NCBI GenBank assembly: GCA_022385805.1
Contig: MU277811.1
Span: 1,269 to 28,112 of the forward strand
Origin: Pilatotrama ljubarskyi
Taxonomy: Eukaryota > Basidiomycota > Agaricomycetes > Polyporales > Polyporaceae
DNA: 26,844 bases
Direction: 5' to 3'
Both the position numbers and the translations under genes were made by a program. How positions within the stretch are numbered: position 1 is the first letter of the stretch; every line of letters starts with the position of its first letter. The notes under the pieces were generated by a model. It saw only the letters and a list, made by a program, of their open reading frames with translations, had not been told where the DNA came from and made no database searches. Of the stretch, positions 10,522 to 20,760 are shown one piece after another.

Positions 10522-11269
10522 GTCGATGGGAGATTTGCTATGTTATGCGGCTCTCTGCGCGTGGGGGTGAAGGTCTGAGCGTCGATGATCAGGAGCTGTA
10601 TCTGAGGATACCACCTCCGCACCTTGCAAATCGCCCCCTTCTTATATCTCGTTCCGCATATGCCAAGAAATCGCATAATCGCTCCTAGAGCTCGGGGATG
10701 GATGCTGAACGGGGCTTCGGGTGCAAGTCGAACGTACTCGATTGCCATGTTTGGCATCTCCGGTGAACGGGAATTGTCAGCGTGACAAAGGATCGTCAAT
10801 CGGTTTGCAAATATCCGAGGCCGAGGGGCGCTGGGTTGGCCCATTTGATAGGTGTGTTGAACGTTCTGAAGCGGGGCCTGTTAGATCTGAACCGCGCGCT
10901 CTGACTCGGAGGCGCTTTCAAATTCCAGCTGGGATGGCTGCCGCACAGCACATGGCCGCCGTCGAGGACAGGTTCGTTCGTCGGGCCGGCCTCCGGGAAC
11001 AGGCGCCTGTGCACGGACTACGGTCGTCGACTGTCGCTGCACCGGTGACTATTTGACTCCTGGACGCGTACGCTGTATGGTCTCGCGCACAGTCGCAGGC
11101 TCTGGGCGAGCGGAGGAAAGGCCCAAGAAACACAATACTGTCTCATTTCCCGGTTTGGAGGAAGCATAACAACCTTATCCCTATGTCCCGCTCGAGCTCT
11201 GGATCGGAATCACCTCCTGTAAAGTCTAGTCGTCACACATACAGCAGGTTGCGGATTCGGCAGACGCGA
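10522..11269. other. Intergenic region, no supported gene
   Basis: About 750 bp between the starts of the SDR gene and the 3' end of the next minus-strand gene. Open frames here have no recognisable motif and no matching splice sites. It should contain the SDR promoter, but no clear TATA box was identified. Confidence 0.5.
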
Positions 11270-12234
11270 TCACCCGACCCTCGTCGAGTGCTTGAGCAGG
11301 GACTCGATCTCGTCGTGGCCCATGGGCACGGACGCGTTGTCGAACGCCTCCGCCACCACCCAGAACTCCTGATCGACCTCCCCGTCAACCACTCGGGTTC
11401 TATACGACTGCACCTCCCATGTGCCTTGAACATATTCCTCCTCCTCCCCGGGAGGGGGCGTACACAGGAAACGTTTGCCGACAATCGTGCCCGGATACTG
11501 GAGGTACCCCGCGATCTCGTCGGCAGCAAGCGTCTCGGCTTCGCTAGGGTGAGGTGTCGACAAACGACTCAGAGGGTTCGGATGAGTTGGCGCAGCGGAG
11601 GTTTGCCGACTTTGCGATGGCTTTGCGGCAAAGTCGGGGAAGAGGCGCGGGAACTCAGTCGCCATCCAGTCCCCCATCCTGTAACGTCAACTATGGCATC
11701 GGCGGTTCCAACGATATATCGCCCGGAACGTTACTTACAGGTCACACCACCGCTTAGCAACCTGTTCTGCAAGGTCTTGGTGATCTTGCAACGCGTAGGC
11801 GATCTTGTACTGGCGGAAGACCATGGTAGCCGCAAGTGCTACGTGGGCTCGGAGCACTCGACTGCAAGGAAGGTCAGCTAACTAGAACTGCAGCGGGCGG
11901 GTGTGCGAAAGCGGTTGTTGGCGCGCGTGCATGCCAGTACTCACTCCTCAAGCGATTTGGGGGGCGTAAGTCGCGCAATCGCGTCGTCGGCCTGCGCCAG
12001 GTATCCGTCGTATTGCTCGGCGAGGTCTGCCGCGACGAGGGCCGGCGGCCAGCAGAAGGGCTTGCGATCGGTATGGGCGTACATCTCCGCGATGATCTGT
12101 TCGCGACGAGTCGGGTCGTGGCTCAAGAATTGGGTGTCCTCGGCGTGAACACGGAGGTAGAGGAACATCTGCTGTGCCAAGGCCTCGACATTCACTTGCG
12201 CGCGGGGAATCTTGTACTTGTCGATAGCAGACAT
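11270..12234 (-). CDS. Unknown conserved-looking protein, three exons, 273 aa
   Basis: The exons are 12234-11945, 11861-11739 and 11678-11270. Introns of 83 and 60 nt have GTGAGT/TTGCAG and GTAAGT/TTACAG ends, and the frame closes at 822 nt. The start ATG has the strong context GCCGCCATGT; a further in-frame ATG lies 45 nt upstream. The protein has no signal peptide or membrane span. The N-terminal half is helix-prone (ALAQQMFLYLRVHAEDTQFL, then a stretch with QYDGYLAQADDAIARL). Exon 2 carries HVALAATMVFRQYKIAYALQ. A proline/serine-rich linker follows, then a C-terminal section with GTIVGKRFLC, EEEEYVQGTW and EFWVVAEAF. I do not recognise the family. The stretch from the glycine-rich motif to the end looks like a small beta domain, but this is inference. 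Confidence 0.7.
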
Positions 12235-12588
12235 GGCGGCTGATTCTGGGTTCTTGTTCTTTGGGGAGTTCAAAGGCAACCGCAGTGGTTTGCTTCAACG
12301 TGCACTCGGGGACGACATCTGTCTGCGGTCACGTGGTCGTCTCGGCAACTGTGCTGCGCGCGACAACACCGCGGTGCTTGTTGTCTGGCTATCTCAACGT
12401 ATCTAGGCCAACGCGGATGTAACCCACCCTTACAAGTCTGATTCAACCCATGAATGGCAGTGGACGAACCAAACAGCTGTCTGCTGCATCAGTCCGCAGG
12501 GAAGACAGGAAAACAACAAGCGGAATAATGATAGAGCCCAAGTATACACGCCCCTCACAGAGTCCCAAATCCTACTTGTCCACGACGC
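12235..12588. other. Intergenic spacer, 354 bp
   Basis: This lies between the start of the 273-aa protein gene and the stop of MID1, both on the minus strand. It should hold the promoter of the former and the 3' end of the latter. No specific element was recognised. Confidence 0.4.
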
Positions 12589-14141
12589 TCAACCCATATT
12601 ACACCACACGTTCCCATACACGTCCTGCGCCGTCCCTGTCGAGCCCCCTCTCAGCACGCCATCCTCGCCGCTATCGATAAACCCCACGCCGTAGCTGCTC
12701 CCCGCCGTGAACTTCGGGAGCGGACACTTGAAGCCCAAGAAGTTCGGGCACGCCCGGTCTGCGGCGTTGCACGTCTCGAGACACGGGAGCAGCGTCTCGT
12801 AGTCAGAGCCGAATGCCGGCAGTACCGGGTTCCGCGGCGTCGCCCCAGACTTCACCGTTTGCAGCGCAGGCAGGGGTACCTGCGCGTCGGACCCTTGTCC
12901 GGACGATGCGCGAGAGGAGGAAGACGGGCTCTCCCCGCAGCGCGGGAAGGAGACAGCGCAGAGCCAGCGGCGGTACGCGAGCTGGCAGTCCTCGCACGTC
13001 ACCAGCGGGCTGTACTCGTCGCGCCCGCAGGCGAGCGTCGAGAGCGTCGTCGTGAAGTTCGCCATGACCGAGATGAGCGTGTCCGCGACATCCGCGGGGA
13101 TCGTCGCCGCCGTGTGCGCGGTCGCGACGCCGCGCGGGGGCGCGAGTGGGACAGCGTAGGCGACGGTGGGGCAGAACGGGAGGGAGTGCACGAGCGGGCA
13201 GTTGAAGGTGGCTATGCGGAGGTTAATACGGCTGTAGCGTAAGAAGGGGAGGAGCACGTACGAGACTTTGTGACGAAATATGCGGGAGGAGAGCTCGCGA
13301 GCTGGCCGTCCTGCAATGCAAATACAGTGTAATTCGTGCGGGGGCCTAGCGCGTTGAGAAGCCAATGCCACCGCCAGCCCCCGGAGTCGCGTAGCCAAAG
13401 GCCTTCGCTGACAGAGGGAGGGACCAGGGTCGCGCCGTTAGCGGGAGCGGCCGCTTTCAATGCGCATGCTGTCTGCGGGAGCAGAGTGAGGTTGCTAATG
13501 GATGTAGGGGCGAGTAAGAGGGTGTAGTTCGTAGGCGGTGAAGGCGGTGATGGAAATGACAGGTTGGCAGGAGGGAGTGTGTAGTTCGGAAATGTGGGAT
13601 GCTGTGTCGGTGGTGGGTCAAAGGGCGGGGAGTATACCAAGGCCTGGTTAGAGGTTGTGTCTGTGACAAGAGCACGGTCGGGCGTCGACGTATCTTCAAT
13701 AGAGCGTCAGAATACGTGTATGAGAGAATTTGACCATTACTCACTGCGTGCTGAGACCAGCATCTGGAACTCTACGGGCGTGCTCCCCTTGCTGACGGAG
13801 AGGATACCGCCGTCCGTGAACAGAGAAGACCAAACGTTGAAACCCGATGAGGGTATCCCAATCTCCACCGTCCTCACGTTGTCGACATCGGCGGACCCCG
13901 GGTTGGATATGCTTGTATCGTTGGTGACAAAGAAACGAGTCGAGTTGTCGGAGCTCGCACAAAGCGCGACTGTGATGAACAGCTGGTCATTGCTCGCGGG
14001 TATACGGAACGTGGGCGGGTTTGGGAGATTAGCGGTCGAGAGATCTACTATTCTATCCAATGCAAGTTGCTGAGATTGCTGCGCGTCGACAAGAGAGAGG
14101 AAGCCTGATATAACGGCGAGGAGAGAGAGTGGCAAGAGCAT
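12589..14141 (-). CDS. MID1: Stretch-activated calcium channel component Mid1-like, 483 aa
   Basis: There are three exons, 14141-13745, 13693-13262 and 13211-12589, with introns of 51 and 50 nt (GTGAGT...TTGAAG and GTACGT...CATAG). The frame closes at 1452 nt. The protein begins with a signal peptide (LLPLSLLAVISGFLSLVDAQ) and has many Asn-X-Ser/Thr glycosylation sites. The C-terminal half is cysteine-rich: LACGRDEYSPLVTCEDCQLA, CGESPSSSSR, CNAADRACPNFLGFKCP, then YGVGFIDSGEDG and the terminal YGNVWCNMG. That cysteine pattern and ending are characteristic of the Mid1/Ehs1 family, the accessory subunit of the Cch1 high-affinity calcium channel at the plasma membrane and ER. It supports calcium influx during stress and mating. 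The length is close to the usual 450-650 aa. Confidence 0.88.
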
Positions 14142-15505
14142 GGCTGTCCGTACGGCAACGCTGGGCGGCAGGCGACCTCGGTTTGGGGCGGTCTGTTTCC
14201 TGGTACCTGGGCAGAGCTAACGGAAGCTGCGCATTAAGACAGAGAAAGCAGAGCGCAGCCTGGGGATAGCAGTCAGACGGAGAGACGGAGGTGGTGGAGG
14301 TCAAGGACAGAGTTGTGGGCGCTGCGACGTACAGTACGGCACAGCAGCATCGGCGCTAGTACAGAGTACTGGGATGTTCAGTTACACCACCACGTCCGGC
14401 TCATATCATAATGTTTTTGATCTTATAAATTGCTTTGCGATGCTCCGGACTAGGATATCTTCTTGAAGCATGCAGAGTACTCCTCTGTCGATGTTTTCGC
14501 TCTCTAATATGCTTCGGAGCTACCGCCTGTTCCTGCCACGGTCATAACCTGGCTTTGGGAGTGTTACATTAATGCACCGCTGACGGACAGGCATCTCAGT
14601 GCTGACGCTGAGAAGGGTATAACGCGCATCGTATAGGTTCGACTGAGCACAGGGCGAGGGCGTATTAGCTTATATCACATTCCTGAAGTTCGAGGTGGAA
14701 GAACACAAAACTACGAACGCTGTTGGAGGAAGCTAACCCCGCCTCCTCGAGCGTTGCAATACGCGGGGATGGTCGGCGTTCTCTACGCTGGACAGCGGGT
14801 TCGCAGCTATACGACTACGGCCTATGGCGGGTCGAGGGCTGATGATAATACTCGAAAGGGGAGCCTGAGGAATCGACGGGCGAGGGCGGATCAGAAGTTC
14901 CTGATAGAGAGGGATACACTCCGTCAGACTCAGCAGAAGGTCGAGTTCGGACGACTCAGAGCGTGACACACGCGGACGATGGACCTGCGAATCATTGATC
15001 AGGAGCGAGGGCAGGGCGCACTGGGATCGCCGCCATATATAGAATCCCTACTCGACCTTCGCTGTAACAAAGAGAGTATGATCTCTGGACACTCTACCTA
15101 TTGTACACAGTTGTCTTCAGGGCCGAGCCTTAGTCCGGCACCAACGTCATAGCCTTTCCACCAGACCCTGTAGGCATAACCTCACCAACCTGAATCACAC
15201 ACGTTCGCCGCCTGGAAAGCGTACATCGGAGACGATACACCCGTCTACGTCCGGAGGTGGAGCAAACATCTCGATGAGCCGTGTGCTGCAAGAGCCTGGA
15301 TCCTCCACAATTTTGCTCAAAAGCTACGTACCACGCTCCTTAGCAGGTAGTAGATAGCCGCGATTTCGGCAGCATCGACGCCGACTCGAGGCACTTCATA
15401 ACAGCAAAGACTCGGGAGTCCAGATGTCTATGAGCTGTGTTCTATATGACGCATCTGCATAATGACTGAATGGATCAAGGACCCGATCAAGCAGCCTTAA
15501 AACGC
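14142..15505. other. 1.36-kb region without a supported gene
   Basis: The part next to 14142 should be the MID1 promoter; it contains an AT-richer stretch around 14400-14450. Minus-strand frames of about 80 codons at 14733-14969 and 14053-14304 lack recognisable motifs. No repeat structure or RNA gene was found. The part near 15100-15500 could hold the decayed 3' end of the neighbouring membrane-protein pseudogene. Confidence 0.4.
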
Positions 15506-16803
15506 TCACCAGCTACGCCACCGAACACACAGGACCAAGTTCAATCCCGTCCAACTCATCACGAGAGGACGTCCTGCGTTTCCCATCTCGGAGGCCCGCA
15601 CCATCCGTCTCGCTGGTCTCCTCATGACGAGAAATAAAGACGCTGATGGCGATGGGCGACGACGCCTGACACCTATCTTGAAGCATACGGGAGCGGTGTC
15701 CGGTGGAAGCATGTCACTCGCTTCGACCAGGACTTCGTCGAGCCCGATGCGTGTGATGATCGTGGTGAAAGAGAATCCCTGGTTGGAGATGCTTGATGAG
15801 AGGGACGCGAGGTGCGGTCAAACCCAAAAGCATCTCAGGACCGTACGACGAGGGGCGCGAGAACAGCCAAGGTGATGAGCACCAACTCCGAGCGGGCGAT
15901 GTACGCGACGAGGTTGAAGACGATCGCGACCGAGTAGACGGCTTCGGACTGTATGATGGTCGCCATGACCCGCCACTGCACCGAAGTCGACATGCCTCGA
16001 GTTCGGTAGTGCTTGACCTGTGTCTCGGACCACTAGATGCGCCCCAGCAGCAGGACTTTAGGAACCATTCTGCGTTAGTTCTAGTCAGCGGCGGTAAGCT
16101 AGCAGTGCTGAGAGCCTCACGCGTTGTGATCACCTTAGTCAAGAGGGTCCTAGCGAAGTAAACAATGATGGGCGCGTATACTACTGGCGCGAAGATGCCG
16201 TTGGGCACACTCCCTGGAGTTCTGTAGTACCCGTAGCCGGTGCATCCGGCAGCGACTGATGCGCATACTCAGCATGCACACACGAAGAGGGATTGCCTGT
16301 ATGAGGACTTGCCGAGATCACCAACAAGGAGCAAGACCGGGAGCACCAAGGACAGCGGTCTGCGAACTCATACTATGAAGATCCGATATGTCTGGATAAG
16401 GCAGTTCAGTCGTTGTGTCCATATTCCAGGCCTGCAGTTCGCTCGCCATGAAGCTATCCCCAACCATAGTCGGTAATACTGGATATGGAGAGCGAGATGC
16501 TGCGTCCAGTGTTCATGGAGATGTGATGGCCAAATAAGAGTACGCAGAAGACATACGGCGGCCGCGAGGAGGAACATAGTTGTGACAACGGCGAACATCC
16601 ACAGGCTCAGTGGAGAGCGGCGGCTACGACGCCGCCTGTATATCAGGATCCATACTGAGATGGGATACAGGATGGCGAATCCGCCGCACAGAAGAGACTC
16701 CGAGAAGAGTACAATGAGCTAAACACGAATAAGTAATCATGCACGAAAGCAAGAGCGCGCGAACCTGACTCACCTCATTCCTCAGTAGCGAGAGGTCAGG
16801 CAT
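15506..16803 (-). pseudogene. Broken fungal multi-span (about 7-TM) membrane protein gene
   Basis: Reading starts at ATG 16803 with MPDLSLLRNE, then a GTGAGT...TTTAG intron and the hydrophobic stretch LIVLFSESLLCGGFAILYPI. Next come a basic loop (YRRRRSRR) and a second span, FAVVTTMFLLAAA. Later spans are SLVLPVLLLVGDL, FAPVVYAPIIVYFARTLL, AVYSVAIVFNLVAYI and LVLITLAVLAPLV. It ends with the segment ISNQGFSFTTIITRIGLDEV. Order and loops resemble a large family of agaricomycete integral membrane proteins of unknown function. In-frame stops stand where tryptophan is expected: TGA at 16370-16368 (IV-stop-VRRPLSL) and TAG at 16035-16033 (GRI-stop-WSETQV). One intron near 16300 has a GC donor. The C-terminal end at 15506 is only approximate. 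Confidence 0.6.
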
Positions 16804-17467
16804 GTCGGGGTGCTAGGCAATGCGTAGCAACGCCGACCCACTGTAACCTCACTGCAAACGGGTGAGTTTGACGGTACGGCGACGCGACGTACCTGGAAAT
16901 ACCCACAGCGTATATTTGTGGTGGCAAAGATCAAGAGACATGCATAGTTCGAGATCAGGACGGTCGCATGCTCGCTGCACGTCTATGTCGGGCACACGGA
17001 TTGGTGCTTTCCCCTCCAACTCACACCCGAGCACCTAAGCGTGCGCGGGAGGTTCGAACGCCTCATAGATATTGTGTTCGCAGGCCGTCGACGTATTCTC
17101 AGATGATGCTGAGAACAGCACGAATACGATATCACGGACGCTGTAAACGGGAGGTCACATCTATCGCCAACCTTCATCTCGCTCGCAGTTCTGGTAAAGC
17201 GCTGTTGCTCACATGGCGGTCACCGTACTTCTTGACACGAGAGGAAGCGGCAGGACACAATATCTGAGTATAGTCAGAATCAACCCACCACGGTTGCATC
17301 CGAGAATGTATGCACTTACCTCAAATAGCCCCGGGCGAACGATTGAGCGGTCAACAACAGTGGGAAATCGACGTCGAACCGCGTGCAGAGCTCAAAGCAA
17401 ACCATCCATTACAATTACACTCGCACCTACACGCTCTGCCGGGTGACCATGTGCAGACGCGAACCCT
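16804..17467. other. Spacer with a possible gene relic
   Basis: This stretch lies between the membrane-protein pseudogene and the stop of PUP1. On the minus strand a well-formed intron can be seen (17324 GTAAGT to about 17269 CTCAG, with CTGAC before the acceptor). It is flanked by open sequence such as RRRFPTVVDRSIVRPGLFE. The frames on either side soon meet stops and no start or family was found. It may be a remnant of a gene, or the leader of the membrane-protein gene. Confidence 0.25.
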
Positions 17468-18550
17468 CTAGCTCGTATCCATCGCCTCGCCCTCCGCGGC
17501 CCCGCGCCCAGCACTGGTGAGGTGCGTGATGTCCTCTTCAACGACGAGGCTCCGGATCTCCTCCTTCTTGACCGCGGTCGTGCCCCTGCGGAACTGGTAC
17601 GAGCGCTCCTTCTGCACGCGTTCGTTCGGCTTCACGAAGTTGCGGAGCATCTCCGTGTGCGACGCCGTGATCACGCACGCGTCCACGTTCGAGCCCGAGC
17701 CGAGGTCATTGAAGATACCAGCAGAGATCGCGGCGCATACAAGCTCCAGTGCGTCTTCACGCTGCATGAACGGGTGAACAAGAAGGTAGACGAGGTGCCG
17801 AGGGGAGGCCGGAAGTCAAAGGGCAGATGCGTACCTCCATGTTCGGTTGCCATTTTGCCTCGAATACCGCCATCGCCGCCAAACTACCCGAGCCCATAGT
17901 TACGTACGGGAGCTTGTCTGTCGATCCGTGGGGGTGGATCGTGAAGAGTTGGGGGCCTGTGGCGTCCACACCTCCGAGTACGAGAGCCGCACCGATGTGA
18001 CCTTGGTATCTGAGGAGTTTGGACGTTCATGAGGTCGAGCTTTACCAGAAAGAAGTGCGACGAACCGGAAGAGCATCTGCTTGAGCATGGTCATGGCTGT
18101 TACTACACGGGGCTTCCGGCCGGTCGAGAGGGCGTGTAGTTCCATGTTAGATGAGATGAGGGCGGTGGTGAACTCCGTATCCGCGGCAGTACCAGCACCA
18201 CAGCATCGGATGTTGTCGGTGATATAGTGGATCTGTATGGCGAGAGCTCAGAGCACGGTGCGATGCAGCAGCATACACCAGACGTGCCTTCTCGCAGTTC
18301 TTGTCTGCGACGATGGGTCCTTCGGTGGCACGAGTATCCGCACCGAGAATGATACCATCCTTGAACAAGCAGCCAACAATGGTGGTACCGGTGCTGGTAG
18401 CCTTGGGGAGTGGGATGCCGCGCTCGGTCAAGAATGTGTTCCTGGCCGCGTAGAAGTGAGTAGCTTGACAAGTTCCAGCAAAGGTGATACACACCGAACT
18501 TCGTTCGTAAAGTCAAAGCCAGCGCCCTTGTACACAGATGCCGTCGCCAT
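17468..18550 (-). CDS. PUP1: 20S proteasome subunit beta type-2 (PUP1/PSMB7), 281 aa
   Basis: There are five exons: 18550-18495, 18441-18288, 18232-18066, 18009-17835 and 17761-17468. The total is 846 nt with closed phase. A propeptide ends KATSTG, and the mature chain starts at Thr38 ([11 protein letters not shown]). The proteasome catalytic residues are present: Thr1, Asp17 (GADTR) and Lys33 (DKNCEK) in mature numbering. [12 protein letters not shown] and [13 protein letters not shown] also fit. It is the trypsin-like active subunit in the beta ring of the core particle, autoprocessed at Gly-Thr. The second intron uses a GC donor (GAGAAG followed by gcacgt) and the third a GTTCGT donor. The C-terminal extension, with the tail ending EAMDTS, wraps around the neighbouring subunit in known structures. 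The gene looks intact. Confidence 0.95.
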
Positions 18551-18822
18551 TACGTTCGTGGTGCTAGACAGAGACGACAGCGAGGAGGATGAGGAAGACG
18601 ACGAGGAGAGGACGAGGTGGAGGAGAGGTTACGCGTCTTGGGTCCGCGTCAGTGCACGCGCGTCGGAGGCGGGACCCCGGACCCCGGGCACCGTGAGCGC
18701 GTTCCATTGCGTGCGGTGATCCAGCCACGGCCAATAACGTACACTCGACTCTGACATACGCAGCACTCTCTTTCTCTCTCATATCCGTTCTTTCACGTCC
18801 TCGTACTCCTTGCACGCACAAC
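18551..18822. promoter_or_regulatory. Shared bidirectional promoter of PUP1 and BAR gene
   Basis: Only 272 bp separate the two start codons, which point away from each other, so both promoters must lie here or overlap the leaders. The part before the BAR start is rich in pyrimidines (CTCTCTTTCTCTCTC around 18767-18781), a common leader/promoter feature in fungi. No clear TATA box or proteasome-associated control element was recognised. Confidence 0.6.
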
Positions 18823-20119
18823 ATGGACGGCTGGAACAAACTCTCGTCGGGCCTTGCAGGCCTCAACCTCGGCCAGTCCGCAAACAAGTTCGCAAAGGGC
18901 TTCCAGTCCAGCGTGCAGGCAACCAAGGAGCGTCTCGGCCAGGTCGCACCAGAAGAGATAACTGAGCTCCCGCAGGGTATGTCTTCACATACCTGCGTAA
19001 CATGCGGTGCTGATAGTCTATATATTTATGCAGAGTATAAGGACCTCGAGGCTCGCGTCGACGCCCTCCGCGCCGCCCACCTCGCGCTTCTCAAGTACGC
19101 GCTCCTCGAGTCCTATCATACGCATTCCACCTCTTCTGACAGCGCACACCGTGCAGAGTCACGAAAGTGTACGAGTCAGAGACGTACGACTACCCCACCC
19201 AGATCCAAGAGTCCCTCACCGAGCTCGGCACCACCATCGGCCACGGCATCACCAACTTCGCCGCCGCCAATCTCAAGGGCACCAACCTCCCCGCGCCTCA
19301 GCCCGCCCAGCCCAACGCCCCGCAGCACAAGACCCTCCCCCACGCGATCGGCCGTGCAGCCACTAATGCCGCCACCGCCGTCCAGCAGACCTCCGTCGGC
19401 GGTGACGACAAGCTCGGCAAGGCCCTCCAGGTCTACGCCGGCGCATGGGAGAAGATCGCCGACGCGCGCGTCGACCAGGACGCGACCATCCGCGAGCGCT
19501 TCCTCCAGCCGTGGCAGACCACGCTCTCGACTAGCATCAACGTCGCCATGAAGGCGCGCCAGGCGGTTCGCGTGAGCCGCCTCGAGCTTGATGCCGCGAA
19601 GCAAACGTGAGCAATCCGCCCGCTGTTGACATCCCGCGTTCGACTTGCTCATTTTGTGTCTCAGGCTGAAGAATGCCAGCCAAGCGAAGCAGGAGGCCGC
19701 CCGGCTGGAGGTCGAGAACGCAGAGGATGACCTCGTCCAGAAGACTGAGGTCGCCATCACCCTGATGAAGACCGTACTCGAGAACGTGGGTCAAAGCTCT
19801 CCCTTCCCTTGATCTTATCACGTTGAACTCTTCTGGGTAGCCCGAACCTCTCAAGAACCTGAACGAGCTCGCAAAGGCGCAGGTACGCCCTACTGTCCTG
19901 CTATTGCTTGTGCGGGCCTCGCTGACGTTGCCATTGCACAGCTCATGTTCTACGCCACCGCAGCCGAGGCGCTCTCGAGCGTCCAAGGCGAGATCGAGGA
20001 GCTCAGCGTCGCGGCAGAGGGCGAGTACCGGTGCGTCTCTCCGTCCCCTCCATCATTCTCCTGCACCCGACCTGACCCTGTCCACCTGTGCTTCTTTCAG
20101 CAAGACCCGCGACCACTGA
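18823..20119 (+). CDS. BAR domain protein, Gvp36-like, 311 aa
   Basis: There are seven exons: 18823-18976, 19034-19094, 19157-19606, 19665-19785, 19841-19882, 19942-20030 and 20101-20119. The total is 936 nt with all phases closed; the last exon codes only for the end, KTRDH. The N-terminus (MDGWNKLSSGLAGLNLGQSA) resembles the amphipathic start of Gvp36-type BAR proteins. The helical body contains YDYPTQIQESLTELG, LGKALQVYAGAWEKIADARV and WQTTLSTSINVAMKARQAV. A Lys/Glu-rich third helix (ASQAKQEAARLEVENAEDDL) then leads to FYATAAEALSSVQGEIEEL. A proline/alanine-rich insert sits near residues 105-130. Such proteins bind curved membranes and act in Golgi, vacuole and endocytic traffic. It is divergently paired with PUP1. 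Confidence 0.85.
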
Positions 20120-20760
20120 GCAGTGACCACTCTGATTTGGCACGACGACGATGGACCTATCCCTTCCTGCTACTGCCACTGCTGTCTGCAGCCCTTACAG
20201 CCCAGACTGATGACGACGACACGCGCCCGAACTCACCTATGTATTTCACCTTACAGTCCTGGATTCACCTGACTCGAATGATGACCCTTTTCGAGGACTC
20301 TCTCGGACGTCGAGTGTACAGACGAGGCGCAATCCTCTGACTCCGGGAAACACTTCTGGGGCGATCCGGCTACTGCCAGTCCAAGGAGTTCTTGTGTGCA
20401 TATGCCTGGGAGACATCCTCACCTGTCTGATCATCAACGGCGAACCCGTTTGGTGCTAGTTTCGTAAACATGGTGCGCCGAGAGCACGAGCTGTACGCCT
20501 CCTACCGTTGGACAGTTCCGGTGATGTTTCTTCACAGCGGCGGTGGAGATCCGTCCTTGCTGACCCAGTGAGGCACTCTCACCAAAGATCGAATGTAATA
20601 TTTACATCTTCTGGTAGCCGTCCACTCCTTTCCTCGCCAGCTCGACCGTACTCGACTGTTGTCAACTCGACCACTGTACAAGCTCGTCGTGTTCATTGGT
20701 GCTTGACGCCCAAAGTTTCCCTCCTCACTAGCTGACACTCAAGATCTTTCAGCCTCTTCT
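20120..20760. other. Intergenic region, no supported gene
   Basis: About 640 bp covering the 3' end of the BAR gene and the sequence before the inverted gene copy. A pyrimidine-rich CTTTCAG at 20747-20753, just before ATG 20761, looks like the acceptor of an ancestral 5'-leader intron, and a similar TTTTTCAG precedes the start of the full gene on the other strand. No other feature was identified. Confidence 0.5.

Noticed and set aside
11183..11881. 232-codon plus-strand open frame
   Set aside because: It overlaps, in antisense, the three-exon minus-strand gene whose splice signals and phases close; it has no motif of its own.
13594..14073. 159-codon plus-strand open frame
   Set aside because: It is antisense to MID1 exons 1 and 2 and has no recognisable features.
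15793..16161. 122-codon plus-strand open frame
   Set aside because: It is antisense to the membrane-protein pseudogene, whose hydrophobic segments on the minus strand are the better explanation.
17049..17062. tRNA B-box-like GGTTCGAAC
   Set aside because: No matching A box, acceptor stem or cloverleaf could be built around it.
19176..19760. 194-codon minus-strand open frame
   Set aside because: It is the GC-rich antisense shadow of the BAR gene exons and has no splice or motif support.
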